Source of the DNA: Myotis daubentonii
Taxonomy: Eukaryota; Chordata; Mammalia; Chiroptera; Vespertilionidae
Length of the DNA: 64,000 bases
Direction: 5' to 3'
NCBI RefSeq assembly: GCF_963259705.1
Contig: NC_081851.1
Location: 60,100,855-60,164,854, forward strand
Part shown: positions 10,436-21,830 of the stretch, piece after piece
Layout of the letters: every line of letters starts with the position of its first letter
Numbering within the stretch: the first letter of the stretch is position 1
Position numbers and translations under genes: made by a program
The notes under the pieces: model-generated
What the model was told of the DNA's origin: nothing
Databases searched by the model: none
The model's input: the letters and a program-made list of their open reading frames with translations, nothing else

Positions 10436-13224
10436 TGGGGGTGAAAAAGCACCAAATTTAGATTAGAGATGACTTCCGCAGCAGGGAAGGGATAAACCCA
10501 CGGTACAGTGGGAGCATCAATATATATCTCTAATGTATAACTTCATTAAAACATATGATGCAAAATGTAGCCCTTCACAAATCTCAGGTGGTGGGTATGT
10601 GGATATTTATTTTATTATTTTTGATGTGCCTGAAATATTTCACAATTTTGAAAAATCTGAGTATTGAGCATGTTGCTGAATATTACATTCAGAATGATCA
10701 CATGCCTATAAAATAATTAACTAGCAGAACTATGGATTTTGCATGTATGTCATGTGTTAGTGAAGGCCAGGAAGATGCATACAGACTACTCACTGTGACT
10801 AGCCTGCCGTGCCTCCTCTGTATGCTTCTGTATTGTTTGAATCTTTTATTTGAGAATATTTTACTTGGATTATAATAAAGAGAAAATATGGCAGGACCCA
10901 GTCAAGAGGTACACTCAATGGCAAAACCCAAGGAACATGGAATTTAGGCCTCAGTTATGTAGAAAAGCTAGAACCCTTCTTGAGAGAAATAGCTCCCCTC
11001 TTTGATACCAGTGAATTCCGTTAAGGGGACCTAACAGTGCTAACAAACATAAGGCATGACTGGGGGAAGTGATTACCTGTGAAGCTACACTCTCACAGCA
11101 GAAGGAGACTGTGACTTATGATGGCACACAAATTATTACCATCCTATTTATTGGTAAGGGACGGGCATTTCCCAAGACATGGAACCATCTTGAGTCCCAT
11201 AGATTAATGGTGAGACGGTGCTGGGAAGAGGGAGGCCTTGAGAAGCTGCTCTTCAGAAGATGAGGGAACACATTCTCATTAATCACAGTGAAATCAAGCT
11301 CAGCATTAAACGCAGCTGGCTTTAGAATGAGCTGTTTTCCAGGAGTCATTTATTTGTTTGATGTTATGTCACTGATAAACTGCTCCCAACCATGACACTC
11401 TGTGATTAAGCCAAGTTTATTCAGATATACACCACTGCCTCCTGGAACAGCTAAAGGCCAAAGCCCTCAATCTTTGTCAGGGACTGTAAACTGTTCGGGC
11501 AACTGAACAACGGGTCTCTAGTCCTAGTGACCAGAGCTGAAATGTAAATCATGCTCATCTAGGTACCCAAAGCAACGCTCAGGAGGTGTAGGAGTGGTTC
11601 AGGGTGAGGGTGAAGGGGGAAGACACTGCAGAACCATGTCAGAGAAGCTTCAAGTCAGGAGGCTTGTCTGTTGGTTTTGAAAACTCAAATAATTGGAGCA
11701 ATACATAACAACAAAACCATTTGCCATTTCTTGCGGGCCCATCATATGGCCAGCAGGGTACTGAGTGCTATTTGTATCCTACTTCCTTTAACTATAATAA
11801 TCCCATGCAGGCAACTGTGCCATCCGACCAGGCCCTCTCAGTCCTCTGCCAGCAGCAGAGCTGGGGTATCAGCAGGGTGGTGATAAGGTGAGTTGGGACA
11901 GAAGTCCAGCTGGCATTTCATCTGGCAAATAATTTTACTCCTCTGAGTCCCAGATTCCTCTCCCTAATATTTGCTAAGGATATAATGGAAATAATGAATA
12001 CAAAAAGTTTTTGAAAAATATGTAGCTATTAATTTCTATAAAACCAAAAGAAACAGTACTGAGGAGCATAGTATTCCTCCCTTCAACATCCAACACAAAC
12101 ACATACACTGACATCTGTCCTCAATTTCCCAGACACTATATCATCTTCCCCACCTCTCAAGAAAAGCATTCTGGGCCTCTTTCCTCAAAGCAACATCATT
12201 TCCCCTAAAGTTCAAGTATCTCGAGACACTGAAAGTTCCCTTGATGGTTACTTAAGTTGTCATTTCTACAGAATTTGGTGTTTTGCTGTACAGACTTAGG
12301 ATATAGCCAGGGAAAAAGGTTGTGGAATGAGATCCACTGATCTGACAGGGTTGAGATGACTTTAGTAACCAACCCCCATAGTTGCTGGAGAGTCCAGCCA
12401 AGATCCACATTCCAAAATTACCTTCATCATATCCTCAGAAGACAAAGCAAGAATTAGACCAAAAGAAGATGTTGGTACCCAAGTCCTCAAAATACAGCAA
12501 TACATACCCATATCATTTCTCTGTATCACTCTGCCCATCTATAGCATGCTTCCAACAACCATATCCCTTTCCACCATACACACACTCATCAGCTCTTTCA
12601 ATGGTGATTTCTTCCAGTCCATTTTTGAAAGCTTAATATGGAAAGTCATTGCACCACCAACAAAAATTCCAGTAGTTTTATTGCTTTTAATTACTCAAAT
12701 AAAAATATCTTTCTCTTATAAAAAATGTAAGTATAGGTAAACCTAAAAACCCCTTTGACATTACCCCTAATCGTTATGCATTTATAGGCATATACACACA
12801 CATATAAAATTGTTATGTGTCACATAAATGGTGTTACACTGCACTTATTCTGTAACTTGCTTTTCTGAAATTACATGTTCAGGACTTCTACCCACAATAA
12901 CTGTAATGTCCTATTAGCAGACTCTGCCCTATGTCCTATGGGGCTTGATGAGATTTGAGTATATTCTACTTATTGTTACTTAGAACAGGAGAAGATGGTT
13001 TCTATTTCCAATTGAGAAGACAGAGAACAGAAAGAAACGACTACTGGGCTGGTTTGAAGACCCTTGGGTGTCCTGGTGCTGGGTTGAATGATTCAGTCCA
13101 CACTTGATCCCTGGTTTATCTAAGTGACAGTGTCAGGAATCAGGCAAATCCATGAGGAAGAAAAAGTAATGGCTCCTGGGGCTCTAAAACATCAAAAGAG
13201 GTATTTCAGCTGGAGAGGCCAGAA
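10436..13224. other. Mostly single-copy sequence, no gene seen
   Basis: No gene or RNA. A possible MIR scrap lies near 11730-11830 ('gggtactgagtgctatttgtatcc' resembles the MIR 'tactatgtgcca...' region, decayed). The 12620-12935 region has a weak look of old L1 3' sequence ('ctgtaacttgcttttctgaaa'). Neither is secure. Confidence 0.4.
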
Positions 13225-13350
13225 AAGACTCCAAATCCCTTATTTTACAGATAAGAAATATGAGACTAAGAAGTATTGTTATTTATCCATGTTTACATAG
13301 GCCAGTTTCCTGTCTTTAACCCAGTGCTAAGTTTTCTTTTTCCTGCTTCC
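13225..13350 (+). repeat. MIR SINE fragment
   Basis: The core word 'ttttacagataagaaatatgagac' and a following degraded 'catgtttacataggcca' fit the MIR 'cattttacagatgagg ... aaggtcacacagc' segment in plus orientation. Old tRNA-derived SINE, inactive. Confidence 0.6.
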
Positions 13351-15424
13351 ACAGAACTACCTCAAGGACTTCAGGAGTAATCAAAAAGAAGTTCATATTA
13401 AAAATAAAAAAAAACACACACACAAAACCCTTGCAGGTCAGCTATAAAAGCTATTGTATTTGATTTGTTCTATGAGCTAGGACAATGCAGTAAAAATTAA
13501 ACTGATTCTTAATCAATCAACAGTGATGGTGACTGATTGCTTTCAGTCATTGCCAAAGGCCTAAAATGTCAGTATTTGCTCATGTGAGGCAACCACAGGA
13601 CTTCCACCAACTACAAATAGTATCTGTGTTGAGAATTAAATTTTATTAAGGAATGCAAGGGATGCATTCACTTGGCACAGTGCTTGGTATACAAATGTTT
13701 CCTACTGGTAGGCATTTTTATTTGTGGATGCCCTCTTTGCTGGAAACTTTCATTGCTCACAACTGAAAGACACCGAGGACCACTGAGTCCTGCTTGCCAA
13801 CACGCCCAAGTCAGCTTTCCAACACTTTTAATCAGAAAGGGGGTAATGCTGGTTTATGGTGAGCACAGAGCCATTTGGGTCGATTCCAAAAGGAAAAAAC
13901 AATCCTATCTTATTAAGAAAAGTGTCTTCCCATTGTGAGGCCAACAATTTCCCTACCTGGCACCCCTGCTCAGTTGTGAGTGAAAATGGTTGCTAATCTT
14001 CCCAGGCCAGCCCTTCTCCAAGTCCTCAGGCAGCTGCAGAGCGCCAGCTGGCAACAAGCTCTCAAGTTAAGAGACTCTTCTCAGGTTTTTCACATTTGCT
14101 GTACTAACAAGTTTATCCATTTGATTTTTCCAAGGCCTTCTTCCTAAATGAAAAGTAAACATGCCATTGTCCTGAGATAAGAGTCTCTTTGACCTTCTCT
14201 CTCAGCAGCTTATGAGAAGCAGATGTTCTGTGCTTATAATTTGGACCCCAGGAAACCCATCAGTGTTCTAATCATATATGTGTAAACCAGATGTTGGCCA
14301 AGAAATCCTGGCCCCTTGAGATATAGATCAAATGAACTCTAATCCCTGTTCATGCCCGGTGCAAGTCCAGAACATCTGCCTTCCCTCCAAACTTTCCTTC
14401 AGATTCCTGGGCAGCCTCACTCTCATGGTCACCTCTGCTCCAGGCTCCTATCTCTCATGTGCTTGTTTTCTTTGCTCTGCAATGAATTTCCCTAACTGTC
14501 AAACTTAGCCTTATAAGCAATTTCCAATCAGTCAATCGAACATATCCCCAAAACATGTATGGTTGTAATTCAGAACTTAAGATTTGGGGGTTGAGGTAGA
14601 AACAGAAGAGGGTGTTACATCACAACTTTTATGAATTTCTGTTCTTAAAATGTCTTTTAGGCACCTCACTTGGGGCAGTTTTCAGGGGCTGCTTCTAGGA
14701 AACTAACTGTATCCCATCTTTTTGGCTTCTTTTTTTTTTTTTTTTTATCCATCCTCCTATTTTATCTCACCCTGTTCTTCATGGAACTTCAAATTCTTTT
14801 CTTTCAGTTATGCAAAGCCCTAAAGCTTTCCCAAGACAAGTCAGCAAAACTCTGCTTCAAGTTACCCTCATTCACCAAACCAAACAAACTCTTCAGCAGG
14901 AACATGTGAGCTTCACCCTCCTTAGAGAGCAGTTGTCATAGCGATGGGCCCTCTGATAATTTTGTTACATATAAATCAAAATCTTGGTTCAAAATGGGAC
15001 CAGAGGACTGCATTGGGCATCCTGAGATTTTTAGGAATTGCACCACCTGGAATTGGGCAGTACTCTGACACATGGCCATTGAATAAAACCAAGGAACAAT
15101 GAGTAAATCAGTTGACGTTGTAGAAACTGACACCTTGGAAAGAAACATTCAAAGTGTACGAAAGAAATGAGTTAACAGCTAAAATCATGGAGGGGGGGGG
15201 GAGTTTGTAAAAAAGAATAAAGAAATAAGGTAAGAAAGAAAGCTACTTCTTTGCTTTTTTAACAGAAGAAGAGGGGGCTGGTTTTTATAACAGAAGAAAA
15301 AAGGAAGGAAAAATGTGAAAGAAGGGAGTGCTGAAAGGGGCAGTGGGAGAATGGAGGTGGCAAAGAGCAGAAGCGCTCTGCCCCCATTTTATTCTGGTTC
15401 CATCACTTTTTCGACACCACCAGC
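13351..15424. other. Single-copy sequence, no gene seen
   Basis: No recognisable repeat family or coding exon. It includes purine-rich stretches and a homopolymer G-run at 15192-15201. Confidence 0.4.
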
Positions 15425-15600
15425 CTATAGGTTATTGGCAGTGTGGTCTAACCAGAGCTTAAGCTCTGGTCCAAACTCTGATCAGTGACTATAGATGGGT
15501 CATTGACTCTCTCTTGTCTGTCTGATTCCTCTCTAAAAGACAGCAATAACACTCAGTGTTATGAGATTCAATGTGCTAGGACAGCTAATTCCTTAATCTC
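15425..15600 (-). repeat. MIR SINE fragment, minus
   Basis: The order 'gtgtggtctaaccagagctt ... gggtcattgactctctcttg ... gttatgagattcaatgtgct' fits the complement of MIR (gtgg-tt-gag ... cttgggcaag ... aggatt-aatga). Divergence is high. Confidence 0.5.
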
Positions 15601-16690
15601 CTACCCCACTGCACACTCAGTTGTTCCATTTTCCCCTCTCTCCCCTTCCCTCCTTCTTCTTGATCTGGACATAGTGGGGTCAGAAGCCAGGAAGCGCACA
15701 CTGAGTTAAATGCCCATCCACTGTTGTAGCTGTTAGTTACCCAACAGCATCCTAAAGATCCCTTTTTAAAGTGACTATGATCCCAGTTCTTTTAAGTGTC
15801 ATGTAAATTAAGGCGGCATCAAAACAAACTGGTTTTACTGGTTAGTAACTGGTATTACTGTTTTAATATTTGTTATTACTATTTGACCTAAAAGGCCAAA
15901 ATGCTGTGTGAATTGACATGAAGATTTGCCTGCCTTATTCAACCCTCAAGTTCCAGAGTGTGTAGACCTATACTGCGTGCTATGGGGTTTCCAGAAGTAA
16001 AATAGTGTGGGTGAGGAATCAGGACTACACCAATCAAGCAAGGACACAGCTGGCAAGCAGGGGACTAGGCTACAGGATTCCAGGCGAGTGCAACAGCCTT
16101 CAGCACTCCTCCCTCTCAGAGCCCTAGCTCTAAAACCTTTCAGGGGGAAACAACTAGAGAATTAGAAAACCTCAATTTACCAGATTCCATCAATGGCTAG
16201 GACATCTTCTCTCTAAGGCTATGAATCACTGTCTTTCAAGACATGCAACAGGCTTCAGCGAAATACAGCTATTTGGGAGCAAACGTGCATTTTCTGTGCC
16301 TCTGAAGTTATTACACAGACTATATATGTCTCCCCCTGTATATCAAGCTGCATTTTTAAGATTTTGCCATGTGCTGATACTAGCACGGGGAAGAAAAAAG
16401 CGGAGGAAAGAAAAGCTGGGAGATAAAGAAATGCTAAGAAACTGACTGAGTAGCAGGGATGGGGGACCTCACTGTTACATGTGGAGCAGGCTTCATTTAT
16501 ACAGAGCAAGTCTAGTGCGGCAGACGGAGCACCTGAGAATCAGAGATGGGACAGCACTGGCAGCTGTGTAAGATTTAGGGGAAACCCTGAGAGAAGGTTT
16601 CCACGATCAATTATAAATAGGAAATGCTACATTCTATATCCCTGTCTCTGATATTAATGATACATATTAAAGACCTTAATATTTCTTATA
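15601..16690. other. Single-copy sequence, no gene seen
   Basis: No repeat family, RNA gene or credible exon recognised. Confidence 0.4.
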
Positions 16691-16693
16691 GTA

Positions 16694-16746
16694 ATATATA
16701 TATGTATGTGTATATATGCATATATATACATATATATATATATATA
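16694..16746. repeat. (TA)n/(TG)n imperfect microsatellite
   Basis: TA-rich run with interspersed TG and CA steps, about 53 bases. Confidence 0.9.
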
Positions 16747-16754
16747 ATTTCAAT

Positions 16755-16851
16755 TGTCCAGCCTTGCCCAAACACATTTGGACACAGAACCCTTTTGTCA
16801 TATTAGTCCTATTAGCATATTGCAGATCTGGTGTTCCGGGAACACACTTTG
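16755..16851 (+). mobile_element. Old hAT-Charlie (MER5/MER20-like) fragment
   Basis: The terminal word 'ttccgggaacacactttggg' followed by aatgactg fits the right terminus of placental hAT-Charlie miniature elements (ggaccacactttgagaaccactg type). Only the right part is recognisable. Confidence 0.5.
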
Positions 16852-17529
16852 GGAATGACTGTCCCAACATCATTCCGACGTTCATAATTAACCTCTCCTC
16901 TGTCATAGGAAGCTGAAGCCTAGGAGCTATATATCATTAAAAATAAAATGACCCCTGGTTGGTGTTCACAGATGAAAATCCAGTTGGGGAGAAAGAAGGT
17001 TGGAGTTTTATCAGGTATTTTCTTGCTGGAATGAAGCCACAAACTAACCAAAAGCATGAACATGTTCGTTATCTCAGGAAGCCTTTCATTTTTCGGGGGT
17101 TGCTCTGGACGTGTGAAGGACCACATGATTTCAAGCTACCTTTCCATGGCATATTATCTGACTTCCCTCCCACAGACAGTCATTTTTCCTTCTTCATTCT
17201 TCAGTGAACTAATCTTGTTTTGTCATTAATGCAAGAGTGGGCTGTCTGGCAGTGTCTCAAAACCAAAGAATCTTATGACAAGCTGTTAGTAACTAGCACC
17301 AGAACATGGAATACCAGGGCATATGCTGTCCAATGCTTCTGTGATACCTAATAAGTACAGAGTCTTAAACAAGCTTTATGCCACCAGCTAGCAGCTGATT
17401 GACCTTGCCCAGACCATTTAACACTTGGCCATGCCTGCCTCACCTCTAAAATGAGAGTGTAGGACCTGATCTGGCTCAGAAGTCCCGGTCAGTTCTAGCA
17501 GAACAGGAGACATGATAAAAGATGGGTTA
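16852..17529. other. Single-copy sequence, no gene seen
   Basis: No repeat family or gene recognised. Overlapping short frames on the two strands at 16920-17207 have no family features. Confidence 0.4.
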
Positions 17530-17760
17530 ACTATTCTGGCTTTAGAGTTAGACCAACTAGAATTTGGATCTGAGCTCCGCTACCTACTGTCTGCAATTTG
17601 GGGCCAGTATGGAAAATCTCTTTACTTGGGGGTGATAATGACCCCCCAATTGTTAATTAATATTTAGTTTACATGAGGAGTAAATAAAATTAGTTATCTT
17701 AAAAATATTTACTGCCTGGCACATAAACAGGGATCTATAAATATTTCTATTATTATTACC
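17530..17760 (-). repeat. MIR SINE, minus
   Basis: Reads 'ctggctttagagttagacc ... ctccgctacctactgtctgc ... gcctggcacataaacaggga' and then 'tataaatatttctattatt'. This is the complement of MIR from its tRNA-like head to its 3' end. Moderately diverged and nearly full length. Confidence 0.75.
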
Positions 17761-17959
17761 ACTAACTTCCTATGCCACTGAATTTTGGGTACCTAGGTAA
17801 TAGGTGCGGTCCCCAAAAGGGCCAGATTTGGCGATGTTAAATCCACAAATACATGTAGTGCAATAGCTTGATCAGGCCAGCCTACACCAAGTGCTAGAAA
17901 TGCCCACTACTAGAACACTCTCTTACTCCTTGAAATGAATTAATTTAATGCTACTTAAA

Positions 17960-18290
17960 TCAGATAGTGTCAATGCTCTTCTTAAAACTCATTAATGGCT
18001 GCTGATTGCAGACTAAAATGCCAAAAACCTACAAATCCCGGTGTCCTCCGGCCCAGATTTCTTCCTCTCTCACTCACTATGCAAGTCGTGCTGCTCTGCC
18101 TGCAGGATCGTGCTCCTGCTGTTCCCCTTCTTGGTCTGCATTTGCCCTCATTCCCTGATGGCCTGTTCTTTCTCATCTTTCACATCCCAAATGAAACAGC
18201 ACTTTCTCAGAGAGGCCTTCCCTTGACCACACCATCTAAAGTGGCTTCCCATTTCCTCCTGAAGTTACTTTAGTCCTTTTGGCTTCATAG
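17960..18290 (+). repeat. L2 LINE 3' fragment
   Basis: The sequence 'ttcttaaaactcattaatgg', then 'agactaaaatgcc', 'cagatttcttcctctctcac' and 'cagagaggccttccc' follows the order of L2 3' sequence (cctccagtggctccc, ... aaatccaaa, ... ctgatctgcccctc, ... ccaggaagccttcc) in plus orientation. The open frames here are not a gene. Confidence 0.65.
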
Positions 18291-18305
18291 CCTCAATGTC
18301 AATTA

Positions 18306-18308
<3 letters not shown>

Positions 18309-18377
<69 letters not shown>
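18309..18377. repeat. (AG)n microsatellite
   Basis: Near-perfect AG run of about 69 bases, one of the longest simple repeats in the window. Confidence 0.97.
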
Positions 18378-18382
<5 letters not shown>

Positions 18383-18490
18383 GGATCTTACTACAGCAAA
18401 AGTTAGAGATTCATTCTTTGTCCAATCAATTATGATGAGGTGAAGTCATGTCATACAAACATGACCTACAATTGTGGGGATTGGCAAGAC

Positions 18491-18713
18491 CAGCGGTTCT
18501 CAACCTGTGGGTTGCGACCCCTTTGGGGATCAAACGACCCTTTCACAGGGGTCGCCTAAGACCATCAGAAAGCACATATATAATTACATATTGTTTTTGT
18601 GGTTAATCACTATGCTTTAATTATGTTCAATTTGTAACAATGAAATTGGGGGTTACCACAACATGAGGAACTGTATTAAAGGGTTGCGGCATTAGGAAGG
18701 TTGAGAACCATTG
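18491..18713 (+). mobile_element. SPIN-type hAT miniature element (short variant)
   Basis: Begins 'cagcggttctcaacctgtgg' and ends 'ggttgagaaccattg', so the ends are inverted repeats. The interior words 'cacaggggtcgcctaagacc' and 'catgaggaactgtattaaag' match the copy at 48912-49223, but about 90 internal bases are missing. SPIN elements are non-autonomous hAT transposons known to have entered bats, rodents, tenrec, opossum and other tetrapods horizontally. Left flank ggcaagac and right flank gtctagac agree at 6 of 8 bases. The right octamer is shared with the next element. Confidence 0.85.
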
Positions 18714-18721
18714 GTCTAGAC

Positions 18722-18936
18722 CAGCCGTGGGCAAACTACGGCCCGTGGGCCGGATCTGGCCCATTTGAAATGAATAAAACTAAAAAAAAAAAAAGACCGT
18801 ACCCTTTTATGTAATGATGTTTACTTTGAATTTATATTAGTTCACACAAACACTCCATCCATGCTTTTGTTCTGGCCCTCCGGTCCAGTTTAAGAACCCA
18901 TTGTGGCCCTCGAGTAAAAAAGTTTGCCCACCCCTG
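18722..18936 (-). mobile_element. nhAT-type miniature hAT element, minus
   Basis: Starts 'cagccgtgggcaaactacgg' and ends 'gtttgcccacccctg'. It is the reverse-oriented relative of 9218-9419 and keeps the ggaccggagggcc-type segment that the first copy has lost. The flanking octamers gtctagac (18714-18721) and ttctagac (18937-18944) agree at 7 of 8 bases and carry the TCTAGA core favoured by bat hAT elements. It lies immediately next to a SPIN with no intervening sequence beyond the octamer. Confidence 0.87.
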
Positions 18937-19059
18937 TTCTAGACAGATACCCCAATACATGTCTGAGCAGTATTCAAGGCTAGTTGGAGTACAGTAGAAA
19001 AATCAAGCAAAAGCTAGAAAACGTCTGCTCATTTAAGACCAATTCAGCATCTCCTCCTT

Positions 19060-19270
19060 CTCTTCTCCCAAGAGGATCCCTGATTCCCTTGAAATTCTTT
19101 CCTAACAGCAATGGACACTTCCTCTTTCCAGAGAGCACCCACATTAAAGCATGTATCTCGCTTTACTGTGATTCTTTATGAGTAAGTCCATCTCCCCTAA
19201 TGTGCTATGAGCACCTCACACAGTGCCTAGTTTTCAGTAGATGTTCAACAATGTTTTAATAAATGGATGC
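19060..19270 (+). repeat. L2 3'-end fragment
   Basis: The words 'ctaatgtgctatgagcacctcacacagtgcctagt' (about 19198-19232), 'tcagtagatgttcaacaatg' and 'taataaatgga' fit the L2 3' terminus (gagggcaggg ... cctggcacatagtaggtgctcaataaatg). Plus orientation, high divergence. Confidence 0.55.
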
Positions 19271-20614
19271 ATAAATTAGTTTCTGAATTGAAATTAATTG
19301 AAAATTAGCTGGTGGCTGTAACAAATTCAATAGGAGAGCAGAAAATCATACTGAGCAATGTTGGGTCAGAAGTTAAAGAAAAGAGAGATAAATTGTGTAG
19401 CCCCATAATCGGCACATTGTAAACCTGTAGTAATTGATAGTAGTTCATTTTAATGATGATAACGATGCTGATTCCAGCACTTAGTAATGGGGTACATAAA
19501 ACATTTTTTTACTTCTGATTAAAAAAAGAAAAATTATCCGGTGCCTTCCTTCGTCTTCTCTTCTCTCTGCATACTTTTGAAGGTCACTTTAAAAAGACCA
19601 TTTCATTCCAGTTTGATGGGAGAATAATGGAAGCTGAAATATCTGCAATTGGTAAATATTAAGCTCTGTATTAGCAGAAACAGTTAAAAGACTGCAAAGT
19701 TCTGGGAGGGGTTTGGGAAGGGGAAAGGGTATATGTTCCAGAAGTGTTTTCATTGAAGGCAACATGGCTATTTCCCACTATCCAATTAATTATTTCAACA
19801 CATAAAAATAGCCAATCCACTGCCTGGAAAATATTTAAGATTAAAACTTAGCATAAATTTCACTATGACATTTTAAAACTCTTCATTTTAGATGATGCCT
19901 TAATCTAAATTGAAATTAAAATCAGATAATTCCATTTTTATCTCAAACATCTTAAAGCTCTTGGTCTTCAGCAAAGGAGGGTAATCTAGTTTTTATAGTT
20001 TACATTGCTTTAATCCAGCTGCTTCCTTTTGCTGAAGCAGCTGGAATTCCTCTCATTTCTAAAGTTTTGCTTCAACATTTGGCTTTTCCCCCTTTTTATA
20101 GGCCTGGTATAAATAGGGACATGCACTAAGAGAATGAAAATGTAAACCAAGAGCAGCCATTTAAGGAGTTCTAAAGGCTGTTTTCCTTATAAACATTGCT
20201 GGGACTCTGATCTGCCAGGAATATTTAGATGTTGAACAGAAGAACAATTACAGTTGGTCTGCAGAAAGCAACCTGTGTCAAAAAGGTTGGGACTTTGAAG
20301 AAACAGACAGTTCTGCAAAAAAAATAATTGTATATGTTTCTCAAAATAACAACCTTAATCATTTGGGTAATGTGAATGAAGCCTGCTGAAGCATCACCCC
20401 ATGTCCACTGAGCTTGGAAATACGGTAAGTGCATTGCTCAATGACTGGTGGATATTGTCTTATTGGACCTCCATCACTAACTTTTGAAATGAGGAATGTT
20501 TCAAAGGCACTGAGAGATGTTTGATAAGAGAATAAAGGTAGCTGCTTTCCACATATTAACAATACTTGTGGTGACTCCGTAATTATTAACAAACTATTAA
20601 TTTTATTCTATTTG
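19271..20614. other. Repeat-free sequence, possible conserved noncoding block
   Basis: About 1.3 kb without a recognisable interspersed repeat inside a repeat-rich window. It is AT-rich, has many homeodomain-type ATTA/TAAT cores and contains the E-box hairpin at 20014-20045. I see no coding exon. The minus-strand frames at 20225-20592 lack motifs and splice context. Confidence 0.4.
20014..20045. promoter_or_regulatory. Hairpin with paired CAGCTG E-boxes
   Basis: A perfect 12-bp inverted repeat (20014-20025 with 20034-20045, 8-base loop) contains two CAGCTG hexamers at 20016-20021 and 20038-20043, 22 bp apart, about two helical turns. CAGCTG is a bHLH-type E-box. About 60 bases downstream are 'ctttttatagg' and 'gtataaatag', which resemble MEF2 or TATA-type sites. 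E-box pairs beside MEF2-like sites occur in muscle and neural enhancers. Function here is inference only. The same inverted repeat could instead fold as an RNA hairpin. Confidence 0.3.
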
Positions 20615-20825
20615 ATAGCTTATAAGTATAGGCAATTGGATTTGAATCTCAACTCTGCCACTTACTAGTTATGAGACCCAGGAGTTATTTAATCTTTCTG
20701 TGCCTCAGTTTCTTCATGTGTAGAGTGAGATTAGTAGTGTCTACCTCATAGGATTGTGTGAGGAGTAAGTCAATAGAACATGGTATAGAATAAGTGCTCT
20801 ATAAATATTTGCTCAGTTATTACTG
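20615..20825 (-). repeat. MIR SINE, minus
   Basis: A clear complement of MIR: 'tctcaactctgccacttact', 'ttctgtgcctcagtttcttc', 'ctacctcataggattgtgtg' and 'agtgctctataaatatttgc' appear in order. Nearly full length and well preserved. The tRNA-like B-box region is at 20640-20670. Confidence 0.85.
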
Positions 20826-21709
20826 AGTTCTCACTATGTATTTCAAGTTACTTTGACAAGGAAGTCTCTGTTCTTAATCATTGTTCTATCTTCCATCCTG
20901 GATGATGGATGGTAGATGAGGTGGGAGAGGAAGGTGGATGGAAGGAAGGTGAAGCAAAGGAAAGCGTTAACAAATAGACTCAAACTTTATAACAGTTCAC
21001 TTTGGATTTCATATCATAAAGTCAGAGAGAGATTTATAAAGCATGATCTCTCTAGAGAGGAGGAAATCTTAGAACAAATCTCATTTGTGTAGTCTGTATT
21101 TCTTTCAGACTGTAATGTTTTCAAATGGGAAAAAATTGATTAAAATTTATTTGACAAAGCTTTGTTGAATTGCAAGTGAATAAACTAAGAATATACCTCG
21201 GGTAATGAAAAAATGAGAAGTTTGCAGAAGGTACCAGAGAAGATATATAACATGGCAGAGGGACAGCTGGTGGTGGGTGGGGTGGAGGAAGGTGGGTGGA
21301 TGAGGTTACAATGGAGCTCTCTCCTCTTCTATTCTCTGCTTTGGATTCACACCACTGCAGAGCCTGAATGAGCACCTGTCTAGTCAGGTTCTCTGGGAAG
21401 CTGACTCTGAGACAGAATCTATGTGGAAATTTATTGGAAAGTACGTTCAGCACCAACTCTGGTGGAAGGTGAGCATGAAACAAAGCCCATAGCCTCAGCT
21501 GACCCCATGGGATGCTCTGGAGCTAACATGGCCCATCAGATTGGCCTGGTATTTATACTCTACCTGAATCAGTCACTAGATGTAGGGTGTTGGCAAGAGG
21601 GCTTTGTGTAGCTGAGGCCCTCCCTAACGGGCTGAGAGCTGAAGGCTGCCTGCTCACAGAGCCCCCGGGCGCAGTGTCAACAATCCTTCTTAGAAGGGGG
21701 ATTTGGGTT
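20826..21709. other. No gene seen; possible LTR-like remnant
   Basis: 20826-21380 is unique and includes a GGAA/GGTGG-rich patch near 20930 and 21270. From about 21385, 'tcaggttctctgggaagctg' and following sequence has the look of an old mammalian LTR or DNA-element remnant, but I cannot assign it. The minus-strand 120-codon frame at 21121-21483 overlaps this and has no family features. Confidence 0.35.
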
Positions 21710-21830
21710 TCTCCCTGTAGTCAAACAATCCAGAAGGGGCCGATTCCTGGGACCCAACTGCCACCTCCTGAGTCAGAGTCTCTGGGGGTAAGGCCTGAGA
21801 GTGAGCATTTAAGTAAACTCCATGGGCGAG
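21710..21830 (+). mobile_element. MER5A-like hAT-Charlie fragment
   Basis: The words 'gattcctgggacccaactgc', 'tgagtcagagtctctggggg' and 'gtgagcatttaagtaaactcc' match the internal order of MER5A (gattcctgggccccacc, tgaatcagaatctctggggg, gcattttaacaagctcc). Plus orientation, ends lost. Confidence 0.7.

Noticed and set aside
18309..18377. Regularly repeated sequence considered as a CRISPR-like array
   Set aside because: Pure dinucleotide microsatellite without spacers in a mammalian genome.
20106..20115. TATA-box-like gtataaatag considered as a core promoter
   Set aside because: No initiator, no GC-rich or CpG context and no downstream exon; kept only as part of the E-box finding.
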